A stretch of DNA of 64,000 bases. It comes from Stagonosporopsis chrysanthemi. Lineage: Eukaryota; Ascomycota; Dothideomycetes; Pleosporales; Didymellaceae. The translations under genes and the position numbers were made by a program. Positions 1 to 10,893 of this stretch are shown in pieces. Location of the stretch: contig JAFISE010000016.1 in assembly GCA_022560025.1 (NCBI GenBank), positions 124,001 through 188,000 of the forward strand. The letters are read 5' to 3'. Positions within the stretch are counted from its first letter, which is position 1. Each line of letters opens with the position of its first letter. Below the pieces are notes generated by a model. It searched no databases, had not been told where the DNA came from, and saw nothing but the letters and a program-made list of their open reading frames with translations.

Positions 1-1165
1 CCTTTGCGTCTGTTCGCTGCCTCAGTACGTTCCTGCTCGCGCTCTTTCTCCCGCTGTTCCTTCTCGCGCTGGCTTCTTGCGGCTGCCCCTCGAGGTTTTT
101 GCTTCGGTGCAGAGGCTTTTGTGCTGTCGTCTTCGGACTCAATTACAGGAGAGTTGCTGGGCGATCTTGAGCTTGTTCGTTGTCGCTTGACTTCTAGTTT
201 GGTCCTATGGCAAAGCTTGTCAGGGCTGCTTGCTCATGCATTCTCTAGCGCAGCAAGGAACACTCACTCTTCGCTGTCATCGCGGCTTCGCTTCTTGCGG
301 TTGCCATTCTCTGAGGTAGCCGTGCCTTCGTGCTTGCTCTCTTCGAGCACTTTCCTCAGTACTTCGTCTTCGTCGTATGCAGCTCTGCTGTTCATTGTGG
401 ATCGACGTTTGCCGAGCGAGTCGACACTGGCTCTCGGATTGCGGTCGTTGTGTCGGCTGGACGGAGACAAGGTCTCTTTCGAGACGGAAGACTTGCGGGC
501 TTTTTTGCCGTGCTGCTGATCGTAGACGGGAAGGTATCGAGAGTACTTTTGACTGTAGTGGGGTATGTTAGCATGCTGATTGGCAAAGGACATGCTCCAG
601 TATAGCTCTGGTCTGATGTGGAGTGAACGTACCCTTTGGGGCTCGTTGTGACCTTGTGGAGGTCCTTGCGGCACTCCTCGCAAAAGTATTCCTCGGGACT
701 GGCGGCTTCGTCCATGATGCCCACGCAGCCGCCGTGTTGCCAGACCTTGCAGATGTCGCATTGGATGAAGAGGCCGCTGAGGTCGTCTCCTTCCAATGAT
801 TTGGCCGTGTCTGAGGGCGGGCCTGGGTATTCCTGGTATCCGCACACACAGCGGGTGATTTCGTCCTCCTCGACCATGTCGTCATCGAGGTCATCGTCGA
901 GCTTTGTCAGGTCATCGTCGTCGACATCCTGCTCACGCGTTCGGCGGCGTGTCAAGGGACGATCCATGAGTGCAAGATCTTCAGGCTCTTCAGAGGAGAG
1001 CGAGTGTGGTGTCGACGACTTGTGCGGTGACGTCCGCTTGTGATCGATTCTCGCTGCACGATCTGTGCGCGCCGATGAGACTGAGGATGAGGAGCCGCTG
1101 TGCGCTGTCTGGGCGGTGGACGGAGGCTGGGTGGTGCGAGCCCTTGACGATCGGCGCGGGGACAT
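1..1165 (-). CDS. Cti6-like PHD-finger protein, 3' partial
   Basis: Likely a chromatin reader of the Rpd3L histone deacetylase complex (Cti6 family, nuclear). Coding exons are 1165-633, 552-268 and 204-1, with introns of 80 bp (donor GTACGT, branch GCTAAC) and 63 bp (donor GTGAGT, branch CTGAC). The frame stays open to the window edge, so the C-terminus is missing. Residues 1-100 are Ser/Arg-rich, then strongly acidic. A C4HC3 PHD finger spans about residues 106-165, with CVCG, CDIC, H144, C147 and the CEEC pair all present. After it come basic stretches (KKARK, KKRSR) and a charged Lys/Glu-rich tail that looks helical. The first in-frame ATG is at 1165. The domain and layout are seen. Assignment to Cti6 rather than another PHD protein rests on overall architecture. 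Confidence 0.8.
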
Positions 1166-2551
1166 TGCTCAACGAGCCGTCGCTGCTTCGGAGGGATGTA
1201 ATTACAGGCCGATAGCCAGGCGTCGTCGTGCCAGCTGTGTTGTGTAGGGTGCGCCTGCAATGGGCGTGGGATCGCCGAGGATGCCGGCTGGCGGCAGCGA
1301 AGGGTCGGCGACGGTAACGAATTGGGAGCGGACTGTGTAGCGGCAATTCGATGGCAGAAGTGGATCAGAAGTGGAACGAGTGCTGTGCACCCCGCGTAGC
1401 TCGAGCGTGGTGGAGCGCAGAGGTGACGCTGGCGGTGCGGAGAGCGAGCGGGACAAAAGCTCGGGAGCTTAAAGAGCGACGACAAAGTACGTGGGCAGCT
1501 GTGACGATGCGTTGTGAGCGGGGAACAGCATGTTCTGGAGACGCGGGGGTGTCTGGTGCTGCGCGGGAGCAATGTTGCGGGTGCAGAGGGACCTGGCGGC
1601 GGTGCTGAAGATTCCTCGAGGGCCTCCTCACTGCGCTACCGCTGAGCGCGTGAATGACATGGCCCGCCCGCCAGGGCTACTGCGCTGTGACCGACACGGC
1701 ATAGCGCGGATGGCTGCGGACAGCACACGTGACTTGCGAGCTTGGTGCCCCCGGCTCGCGAGATTGGGTTCATAGGGGCGCTCTGCGTGTCGAAAATTGG
1801 TGGAGATGGCGTTGGACGGCGTCTTGGTGCCTTCTAAGCTGCCGGCGTCGAGGTCGAGGAACGAGGGTGAGGGGCACGTTTGCCTGGAAGGTGCGAGCAA
1901 GTGACAACACAAAGTTGCAAGTCGCAGCCGCCGAGCGATGGGCGATGGGCGATGGGCGGCGCTTGGCCGCGCCCGTTCGGGCCAGCTTTTCACATGAGGG
2001 GTTTCAAGCGCCCTTCACCGCCGGCTACAGCAGCCATTGGGGCCAGTTCTTCGTGCGCGTGCCACCTCGACAGATTGCTGAGAGCGTGCAGATGCAAGCC
2101 AACACTCCAGTACTCTGGGCGCAGACCAAGCGAGCTGCTGCACGGCTTGCCATCAGGTTCGTGTCTTTTGAGCGATCGTTTTCAAGCACCATACATAGAA
2201 CCCTGCAGAACACAGCGAATCTGACTCTAATAGACCCATACACAGAGAGTGAATGCGCTTTGTTTCTGCGAAAACATTCATTCGATTGATTGTAGATGCC
2301 AGGCAATGAACATAGGGTTTTGCCGTTCTTACAAATGATCGCTCAGAAGACACGAGCTCTTTCGTATATACAAGGTGTGCGACAACGTCTGCAAAACTGT
2401 TCTAGTATGATCAAAATTATGTTGATTCGTTTCCGATCATCCAGTCATTACTTAGGTGCTAATAGCTACCAAATCTGTTTCGCTAACTGCAAAGTGCAAG
2501 GTGACGTCGTGCAAACTACGCAATCTCTCTCTGACGATACTCGCTCACGTC
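1166..2551. other. gene-free stretch between Cti6-like gene and catalase
   Basis: This holds the promoter side of the Cti6-like gene and the 3' side of catalase. Open frames here are short and lack recognisable domains. The only structure I see is a 7-bp tandem repeat, entered separately. Confidence 0.5.
1935..1957. repeat. 7-bp tandem repeat, about 3 copies
   Basis: Three copies of gcgatgg in tandem within intergenic DNA. Minor simple repeat. Confidence 0.8.
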
Positions 2552-4492
2552 TCAACCTTTGATGTCTCCAACTCGAGGAGCACCGTTCCTCTCATGATAC
2601 TTCTTCTCTTTGCCGTTCGCCGCAGCTTTCTTGGGATCCTTCGTCATACCATTGTGGGAGCCGTTGAACTGCAAGTCAGAGATACCATCGTAGCCCTTCT
2701 TGCCAGTCGCCTTCTCCAAGCGGGTTGCGATATCATCTGATACCTCCCTGAAGATGGAGATGACCCTCTTGATGGTCTCGTCGTCCGTGCATGTCTCCAT
2801 GTGGCCAGAAATATTGCTGATGAAACGCTCCTTTGCACCATCATCAAAGACCTTCTCCCATAGCTTGCGCGGGGCGTTGAAGTCTTCGGGCCTAATCTCA
2901 GACAAGAAGGTGATGGCATCGCCCTGAAAGTTGTTGTGCACCTTGTTGATCTCTACGGATCGGTTCCTAAACGAGATGGGCTCGATTGAAGAAAGATAGT
3001 TCGGCCTTGCACCCTGATTGTAGAACGCCATGTTGCCATCGCGCTGGAAGTTACCAAATCGGTATGGTACGCGCGGTGCGTTCACGGGCAGTTGCTGGTA
3101 GTTGGCTCCGATACGGTGACGGTGGGTATCAGGGTAAGAGAAGAGACGGGACTGTAGGACAGGATCGGCTGAAGGCTCGATACCAGGCACCAGGTGTGCA
3201 GGGTTGAAAGCGACCTGCTCAACTTCCGCGAAGTAATTCTGAGGGTTTTCGTTCAAGAAGAACTCTCCAACCTTACGCAACTTAAACTGATCTTGTGGCC
3301 AGACGTGTGTCAGGTCAAACACGTTAATCTTCTGCTTCTCCCAAAGCTCTTCAGCCTCCTTGGGGGTCATGGTCTGGACCATGACATCCCAGCCAGGGTA
3401 GTCGCCCTTCTCGATGGCCTGGTACAGATCCTTTGTCGAATAGTCTGGCGAGTAGTTGGCCGAGTCTTCTTGGGTGATAAAGCCGGTACCCTGCTTCGAC
3501 TTGAAGTGCAGCTGCATATAAATCCACTCTCCCTTTGCATTTACCAGCTTGTGAGTGTGGCCAATGTATCCGTGCATCTTGCGGTAACCATCTGGAATAC
3601 CACGATCGCCGAACAGAATCATAAACTGGTGGATAGATTCAGGGTTTTGCGACGCATAATTCCAGAAGTTTGTAGAATCGTCGGCGTGAGTCAAGTGAGT
3701 CGATGGGTGGCGCTTCTGAGTGTGGATCTGAGATCAATGTCAGCTAATGAACGACTTGGAGGTAGACAGCCGCTTCGAAGGCAGCTCAATGTCAGCGGAC
3801 TGACAGCTGAAGAGGACTTCAGCCGCTTCCAATGGTAAGACTTACAAAGTGTGGGAATTTGGCTGGGTCTCGCAAAAAGAATACAGGTGTGTTGTTCGCG
3901 ACGACGTCCCAATTACCTGAGGGGTCAGCAGAGGATCACATGCGCCTTCATACAAAAAAGTACCTTCAGCAGTCCTGAACTTGACAGAAAACCCACGAGG
4001 ATCACGGGCGCAGTCGTGCGAGCCAGACTCTCCACCAACCGTCGAGAATCGAACTGTGATCGGGCAAGCCTTGCCCTGCTTAAAAATGTCCGCCAAGCAG
4101 AGATCCTCCAGAGAGTCTGTGGTTGTGTAGTAGCCGTGCGCACCAGCACCCTAATAGCTGTTAGAAGATGTATGCAAAAGCCAAAAGCAACCTGCCTTAG
4201 CATGTACTACGCGCTCAGGGATGCGCTCGCGGTCGAAATGTGAAAGAAGGTCGACCAAGTGGAAGTCCTGGAGCAGGAGAGGTCCTCCTTCTCCTATCCT
4301 CTGTGTTTCGTAAGGGTGCGGGTAAGGGACGCCGTTCGATGTAGCGTAAACAACTTCCTCAGAAGTAGCGTTGCGGTCATCGATGTAGTCTCGGTACAGG
4401 TCGCCATTCTTCTTGCCGTCAGGAGCGTGTCCAGTGTGACCATTTGGCTCGATGCCCTTAGGATAACCTTCGCCGTCTACGTGGGGTGCCAT
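2552..4492 (-). CDS. catalase, small-subunit haem type
   Basis: Converts hydrogen peroxide to water and oxygen. Exons are 4492-4196, 4150-3964, 3916-3846 and 3727-2552, giving 576 residues. Active-site elements are intact: the catalytic His is residue 97 in VVHAKGAGAHGYY, the distal Asn lies in NWDVVANNTPVFF (about 163-175), and the haem-ligand Tyr is about residue 383 in RLFSYPDTHRHRIG. The length and the lack of a C-terminal flavodoxin-like domain place it with small-subunit catalases. It has no signal peptide and ends RVGDIKG, so it is probably cytosolic. Some stretches are unlike typical catalases, for example GDRGIPDGYRKMHGYIGHTHK and the region after it. Intron 1 (45 bp) must use a GC donor to keep the conserved motif in frame. 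The start is the ATG opening MAPHVDGEGYPKG. Confidence 0.93.
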
Positions 4493-5854
4493 ATTGTTGT
4501 TTTGGAGAGTATTTGTTATGTGTGTGGAAACTCCAAGGCTTAGTCGAGAAGTGACACTCTTATACACGATGATGTGGCGGCTGTTAGCACGCGGTTGCTA
4601 AGCTACTGCGATCATGGAATCCGCCCCCATCGCACTCTTAGTGTCCTCGATGACGCTTACAGATTCACCTACATGGCATTTACTAACATGCTTCTGGCCA
4701 GACAAGCGGCAACGTAGAGAGATCGAATGACGAAACCAGCAATCCACTCTGATCTTCCGTCAGGAAGATCGATGCGTAAGCTATTAGCCACACTCTTAGC
4801 ACCAGCCAGATGCCTCGCATTACCAACGATCGAGAGGCGATGGGGATAGCGCGATTTCTGACGCAGTGACAGGCTGTCGTGCTTGCAATTCGAAGGTCAC
4901 GGCCAAGGTCGTGGTTCGTAGCAGTTCGGGCCGACTGCGCAGTGACATCATCGCCCATTCTTTTTGCTATGGGATTTCAGATTTGCTATCGAAGCTGTGC
5001 CTCCACAATGTCCGAAACTTGTTGCCACTCTTATTTCCAGCGGCCGTGACAGCCTTGCAACTCAATTACGCCCCAGTACTCAGAAACTCGTTTCTATTGG
5101 CCGATTATGTTTGCTCCAACCAACTCTTCTGTGCACGCTACGAATACTGCACAACACAACCAACGTACAACTTTACGGACTAAATTACAGAGAATTGTAA
5201 GTACTGTGTCTCCGCGCAGAAAAAAAATTCGTGGATTTCCTCAGTTTTAAGCAACAGCGAGTTGTAGCCGACTTGGGGATCTATTGTTCCCATGGACGAT
5301 CGCTGAAACGAGCGAGCTGCTTCGTGCAATGGGGGGAGATGCACCATCGCCGCCCATTAATTGGTCTCTTGCTTTGTCACCCATCGAGGCAAGCTTCTAG
5401 AAAATGGTTCTTTCTCCGGACTGCCTCCACGTTTTGAGGAAGTTTGAGGACAGGCCACACTCGGTAGATGGACCCCGCAAAGCTCAGCTGCCGGAAGTTC
5501 TTTATCCACGTTCAATCTATTCACTATCGATAAGCCGTCACGCAGCACGCCGCTTAATCCCTCCCGACTTCGTGATTGGCTCCATTCACCTGCCTCATCT
5601 ATATGATGCACCTTCCCAATTAGTACTACCGGAACCTAGGTCAAGATATCCATTTCGCACATTGCTCTGCATCTCGCGTGTGTACGGGTGATACTAATTG
5701 GCTACATAGACCACTCCCGTCCACCGCTTTCGAAGATCTGCATGCGGGATGCTTTAGACAATGTGGCCAAAGTTCTGCTCGCGCACTCATATCCTCTTCC
5801 TTTCGCGCTCTCTCTGCTAGTACAGTGCATTGTCTATACCAATAATCTTCAAAC
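4493..5854. promoter_or_regulatory. intergenic region between divergent catalase and BTB genes
   Basis: About 1.36 kb separates two genes transcribed away from each other, so it should hold both promoters. I found no convincing coding exon or RNA gene. The open frames are short and show no domain. Confidence 0.5.
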
Positions 5855-7035
5855 ATGGATATTCTTGGAATGAGTGCTATCAGGTTGTACGCGGTTCCGC
5901 TTGTTGCGCCGTTGAATGTGTACGTTGAGCCTATCAGTCGAATCGGCGGTGTGCTCACACAACGTTCAGCAACAAAACTTCAAAGTCGAGTCTCAAGCCG
6001 AAAGACTCGGACAGAGCAATCAAGACTTATGTGACCGGCAGCCATTTTTCGGCAGATTCATCGCCTGCCACATCAACACTAGATCTCACCCGATCACGGG
6101 CTTCGTCCAATGCCTCATACACATCAAGCTCTACGTACTCAGCGCAATCTGTGCGGTCCTCAAAGCACAGTAGAAATGCTTCAACGTCGACAACCGCCTC
6201 ATCTGCGCCGTCTATTGGCTCTATAAAGCGGCCCCGTCATCTAAGAGCGCTCTCTGATAGCATGCACATCACACGGCGCCTACAAAAGAAGCCATCGTCG
6301 CAGCAAGTTCCTCAACGCCATAGCGATCCTCTGCCAGTACCCACGGCCATGCTCACACCAGTGACAATACTTGGGCCCGAGCGCATTGTGGATGTGCAAC
6401 AAGCAGATCTACTTATTCGATGTCGAGATGATGACTACCATGTTGATCGCTCCATCATGTGTCATCATAGCCAGTGGTTTTGCAAAGTGTACTCAAAAGT
6501 GAACTACCCGGTATGGTTAGGATCTGCTAGTTAGCTAACGATATACACTGACAACGGGTAGAAAATGTCGAAGCGGATCGTTGACTTGAGTGCTGACGAC
6601 CCAGGAGCTGTTGCAGCGATGATTCAATATTGCTACCAACTGGACTACGGCGACACACGGTCTGACTCAAACTCTGCGCTTTACAGTGTCGTCGCTCTGC
6701 GGCCTCACCTTGACACTTACCTGCTGGCAGAACAATACGGCATGCCAGGATTGCAGAAACTTGCAGCACAGAAATACGAGAAGCTGGTAATTGCAGTACT
6801 GACAGCAGTGGGCGACGAAGAGGAGTTTGTTCGATCTGTCCAGGATCTGTATGCGCCTTCGCGGAGAACAAGAGCGGATGAGGTACGGCGCATAGCAGTA
6901 AAGCTCTGCGCAGACCACCTCGGTAGTGCTGTTTTAGGTATTGGGAAAGAGGTATCAGCGATCGTCTCTCTTATGGACGACGTGCCAGAGTTCAGATCGG
7001 ATCTGTTTGAAGAGCTTGCCAAGAGATGGAAGTGA
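5855..7035 (+). CDS. BTB/POZ domain protein
   Basis: Proposed exons are 5855-5919, 5970-6510 and 6562-7035, giving 359 residues. The BTB fold starts around residue 165 (ADLLIRCRDDDYHVDRS) and runs across the second intron (51 bp, GTATGG...GGTAG) into KMSKRIVDLSADDPGAV. BTB domains mediate dimerisation and protein-protein contacts, often as cullin-3 adaptors; the partner here is unknown. The N-terminus is a Ser/Thr-rich low-complexity segment. The frame containing the BTB domain has no ATG before its upstream stop, so a first exon is needed. The ATG at 5855 followed by a perfect GTACGT donor at 5920 and a TTCAG acceptor at 5969 gives a 50-bp intron in the right phase. That first exon is inferred and less certain than the rest. 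Confidence 0.75.
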
Positions 7036-7278
7036 AGGGTTCTCTGAGCACTGTTGTGACAGCCAGCTCTAGACTTGTAGCGTTCCCGCGTGTTACAAAG
7101 ATGTTTTGACCTTCACCGAGAGCCACATTATGCCATCATGTGTTCTCCTTTGCGCGCTTTCTGACGCGTCGACGCGCGTGGTTCGTGTTCCGACTTTACC
7201 TTGAGTGCAAATTGCTCTTTTGCTTCTGTTCTTTAAACTTGCAAAGCCCGCCCACTTCAACACGGCGGACCAGTCGCC

Positions 7279-8852
7279 ATGGATCATCAGGATCAGCGCA
7301 AGCGTACCTTTAGCCAAACTTTCCAGCTCATGAACCAGGTTCGACCCAACGATGACCATGCTCAACCAGCCAAACGCATCTTGTCTTACTCAGTCAACGC
7401 CACCGATCTCTATCACCAAGGTCTCAATCGAGAGAATGAAATTCCACTGGATCTTGACTGTATCTCGGCCTTTGACGAGGTTCCTGGAACACAGGTCCGT
7501 CACCCAGTGTCTGTAGATCGACGGTATGCCCACCCCTCGCTGTACAGCCTTGATTCGCTGCAGCACGAGCTCTACCGCAATGGGCCAGGACCAAAGATAC
7601 AAAGCATTATTCAGCCATTACCACGACGTGTTATTGGAAACTACCGCTTGGTAGATATACCACAGGATGAGTCTTTGCTCTCAACACCCACGGTCGTTCG
7701 AGGCCAGTCGATGTTTGGACCTTCGCCCTACGTCAGGCCAGGCGACAGCTCGTCATCGAGCAGCATCGTAGACTCTTGCCTCCGGATCGAGACCGCACCT
7801 GCCGCCTACTTCGACTCGGACTCTCCGATGAGCGATGCTACAACGGCAATAGGTCTACTGACACCGAGTGCTCTGAACTTCGGCGACTTGTCGTTGAACA
7901 GCCAAGCTTACTCGGTCCCTCCATCGCCAGCTCTCCGGGTCAGTGTTCATGGTAATCGCACCACTGTTACTGTTGTGCCAACTTCCATTATTGCAGGGTA
8001 TGTGCTCCGCCTGTTCTTTGTGCAGTATACACTTACACATCCACAGATCTTGCCCGGAACTCCATCCAAACGATGTGATCATCGTTTTCGAGAAAGGAAA
8101 GGAGATCAGGAAGGCCGACAAGTACCCATTATGCGCCGCTTCCCGCATCTTCGCGCAGCTTCTTGACGGTCCTTTCCTGGTAAGCATTACATCTCTGCCT
8201 GACTCTGGTACATCTAAGTTCAACTTAGCAGCAAGGCTTCACACGTCGTGTTCGTCTCCGCGACGACTTCCCGCACGCCATCACCAGCATGCTCCACTTC
8301 ATCGACACCAACCAGTACGTGTTCGACCAACAGGCGTTCGAACGCTTTCCCCTCCTCACAGCACTCGACTTCCACGTCCACACCTACCTCGCCAGCGCTA
8401 AATACGGCATCACCATATTACGCGACTCTGTCATGGACGCCTACCTGAGCACTGCCGAATGCGAGTTAGAACTAGGCTTCCTCTTGCACTCGAGCGGCCA
8501 GAATGAGGACCTCCAAGTCGCCGCACCAGGGTTCCCGGTCTTCGCTCCTGCGGAGACCTCTGGAGGTGTCGGGACGTTGATCACACCGCTTGATCGTTTC
8601 CTCAATTCGCTTGTGCTGCTCTGGAGAAAAACCGACTCCCGCCTTGATGCGCTGAGAAGTGCGGTGCTTGAGCTGATCAAGCGTGTGTTGAGTAAGCTGC
8701 TACGAGTGCCGTTCTTCGTCACACTTATGCAGGAGATGGTGGGTTTCGGAGACGATGTTGTTGCGAGCTTGGAGGAGGACGGTTTCGGAGTGGAGGCGTA
8801 TCAATTTCCTGCAGGTATGAGGCTTGGTAATAGTGTTCACTTTGGTATGTGA
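7279..8852 (+). CDS. BTB/POZ domain protein, second copy
   Basis: Exons are 7279-7997, 8047-8179 and 8232-8852, about 490 residues. The first 240 residues are polar and Ser/Pro-rich with no recognised fold. The BTB domain begins near residue 247 (DVIIVFEKGKEIRKADKY), continues through LLDGPFL across intron 2, and ends in a helical region with DDFPHAITSMLHFIDTNQY. Introns are 49 and 52 bp. The second acceptor is a tandem site (TTAGCAG), so a one-residue (Gln) alternative form starting at 8229 is possible. The gene follows the previous BTB gene on the same strand after about 240 bp, but the two proteins differ enough that a recent duplication is not evident. Specific role unknown. Confidence 0.85.
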
Positions 8853-9240
8853 TATCCAGGTGCGGTATGACGGTCCCCGAACGTCGAGGCGGAGGTTTAT
8901 TTGCACGCTCTGTTCGAAAGCGGCCTGTCCCTGCGATGTAAAGACCACACACACCAGTCACCACCGATGATCAATAATGACACCTTACTCTTTCTCTGCC
9001 ACGTCTTCTAAAGCCCATCATAGCACCAAGGGTCACATGTGAAGACACCAAAGTCAATAAACTTTCGCCCACTCCAACGCCATCCAGATGTCCAGCAGCA
9101 TCGAGGCATTCTCAAAGCGCAACCCACGCCTACATAGACCACGTCAAAAAATGATATTGTCGCCAAGCAAAAATGAATGACTTCGCGAAGGCAAAAAAGA
9201 GGGTTTTCGTGATCCCAGACTTGCCGGGCGCGGAAGCTAT
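8853..9240. other. gene-free stretch
   Basis: Between the second BTB gene and the tRNA-Phe gene. I see no exon or repeat here. It is probably 3' UTR plus spacer. Confidence 0.5.
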
Positions 9241-9327
9241 TGTCGCTTCTGTGGATCGAACACAGTACCTCCAGATTTAGTGACTGAGAACTTCAGTCTG
9301 GCGCTCTCCCAAGTGAGCTAAAGCGAC
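9241..9327 (-). tRNA. tRNA-Phe (anticodon GAA) with 14-nt intron
   Basis: The minus strand folds as a complete cloverleaf: acceptor GTCGCTT/AAGCGAC with discriminator A, D-arm GCTC/GAGC, anticodon stem CCAGA/TCTGG, and T-arm CTGTG-TTCGATC-CACAG. The anticodon GAA lies at 9294-9292. A 14-nt intron (9290-9277) sits directly after position 37, the canonical place for a nuclear tRNA intron. The mature length is 73 nt before CCA addition. The sequence closely resembles the known fungal tRNA-Phe family. Confidence 0.95.
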
Positions 9328-9962
9328 TGGATTAGTTTTTGATGAAGAAGTGGCCCGTTATGCCATAACTATTCTTAAGACATCTGACTTGGGCCAAAGA
9401 CCATAGCCTCTGTGCACCTATCGATCGGTGGCAGTCTCTGTATGTGCAGCGAGTGCGGGGCTTGTGGCGGGGTTCCGTCCATGCGGAGATACGCCCCCAA
9501 TCGGACTTTATGGTTTATCGCTATGCAAACACCATGTGTAGAGAACAGTGTAAGGGATCCAGATCAACTGATATCTAAACAATTGCTGCTTGTTATGGCT
9601 TCTGCTTGATCCAGGGGCACACCTGATACTTGGCTCGTCTCAGGGGGGGCATTACATAGGTCATCCACGCAGCCCGAGGGTGTTACACAACTTCTCACAC
9701 AGCACCAACCACGTCTGCGTGGGCTTCACAGGACTGCTTGCCTACTCCTCCATCAATTCAGGTGAAGTATGCGTGAGCTTGACCAATGCATTCGTGCTGA
9801 AATCCATACACCCTACGCCCAAGTGTCATAACCCGTCGGCTCCCCTCTCAACTCCTCGCTATTCTCTAGTGGTATCTCATACTCTCACATCACAAACGCC
9901 TTCACATGCCCTTATCGCAAAAACGCATCCGCTTGGCACCCTCAGTCCACCATTGTTTGCGC
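9328..9962. other. gene-free stretch
   Basis: Between the tRNA-Phe gene and the 3' end of the small zinc-finger gene. Short open frames only, with no domain or RNA fold that I recognise. Confidence 0.5.
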
Positions 9963-10316
9963 TTATTTCGCAACACCATCCTCGGCGTTGAAGCAGTCGG
10001 TGAACTGCTTACTGTGCTTGTTTGCGGCGTGTTCGGTGAGCAGCTTGCGGTTTGTGGTGCTCTGGAAGGTCTGGAAGCAGGTCTTGCACTTGACGGTCTG
10101 CGCGGCCGAGTTCTACAATGGGTCAGTTTGTGTGCGCGGAAGAGTGGTTTAAGCCTGCCCGAAGAGCAGAGCTTGAGAGTCGTACGGATTTCAGCTGCGA
10201 CTTAGCCTCCTTGGGGCCATCGCCCTTGCGGTCGCGCTTCTGCTGTGCTCTGTGGAGTGGTTAATACGGGCCCGCTGCTACTAGTCTAGGACAGTGTACT
10301 TCGCTCCGTTGCCCAT
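9963..10316 (-). CDS. small zinc-finger protein, 4F5/At2g23090-like
   Basis: A three-exon gene of 76 residues, easily missed because each exon is short: exons 10316-10300, 10249-10186 and 10112-9963. It opens MGNGAKAQQKRDRKG, the basic N-terminal 4F5-type motif. It then carries a C2H2-like finger (VKCKTCFQTF, ending LTEHAANKHSK) as in the small eukaryotic zf-met2/At2g23090-like family. All three junctions keep phase, with introns of 50 and 73 bp. The family is widespread and probably nuclear, but its molecular role is poorly defined. I recognise the family from conserved motifs; function is not established. Confidence 0.9.
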
Positions 10317-10893
10317 TTTGTCAGTAGTCGAGGGTTAGTCGGTGATTACGAGTGTGTTCGAGAGGGTGTTGCGCGATTTGTGAAGTTTTGCTGGAGCGTG
10401 AAGGGTAACTGCGGCAGTGAGACTTTTTGTGGCGGCGCGAGGGGTCCACGTTCTGGCCGTTTGATAGGGTGGAGAATCATTCAGCGGTAACCTCATTTGG
10501 CTAGGCAGCCGTGGCAGATGCGGGACCCTTCGTATGATTGTTGCTCACGACTACTTAGCCGAATGCATTCCGCTCGTGCAATCCTCTCCTCGATATTATA
10601 GTATCGTCATGCCTTCGTGGTCGGGCTCATACCTCATATGCCATTGGGTCGACGCCCACGCCCACGTTGTAGGCCCTTGTAGCAGGCGCGACATGGTCAC
10701 GTCTGAGCCGGCGAACGATATGTTATCAACGGTTCACCCGATTTTGGTACTATAAACTGTGCAACCCTCTGCTTGTTTGTGAACCTGCCATCACGGTTCT
10801 CTCTGTACCTTTGAATGTCTTACTATTCTTAACTCCCTGAAGTCTCTTATTCTCTGTTACTGTTCAGTCATTTGCAAATCGCGCATCATCATC
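10317..10893. promoter_or_regulatory. intergenic region between divergent small zinc-finger and CDF genes
   Basis: About 580 bp separates the two starts, so it should hold both promoters. A 73-codon open frame at 10534-10755 shows no domain and I do not call it. Confidence 0.5.

Noticed and set aside
264..845. 193-codon minus-strand frame as an independent gene
   Set aside because: Only its part from 552 downwards is coding. It is exon 2 of the Cti6-like gene, joined by a GTACGT-AG intron.
10534..10755. 73-codon plus-strand frame in the promoter of the CDF transporter
   Set aside because: No domain and atypical composition. It lies between two divergent genes.
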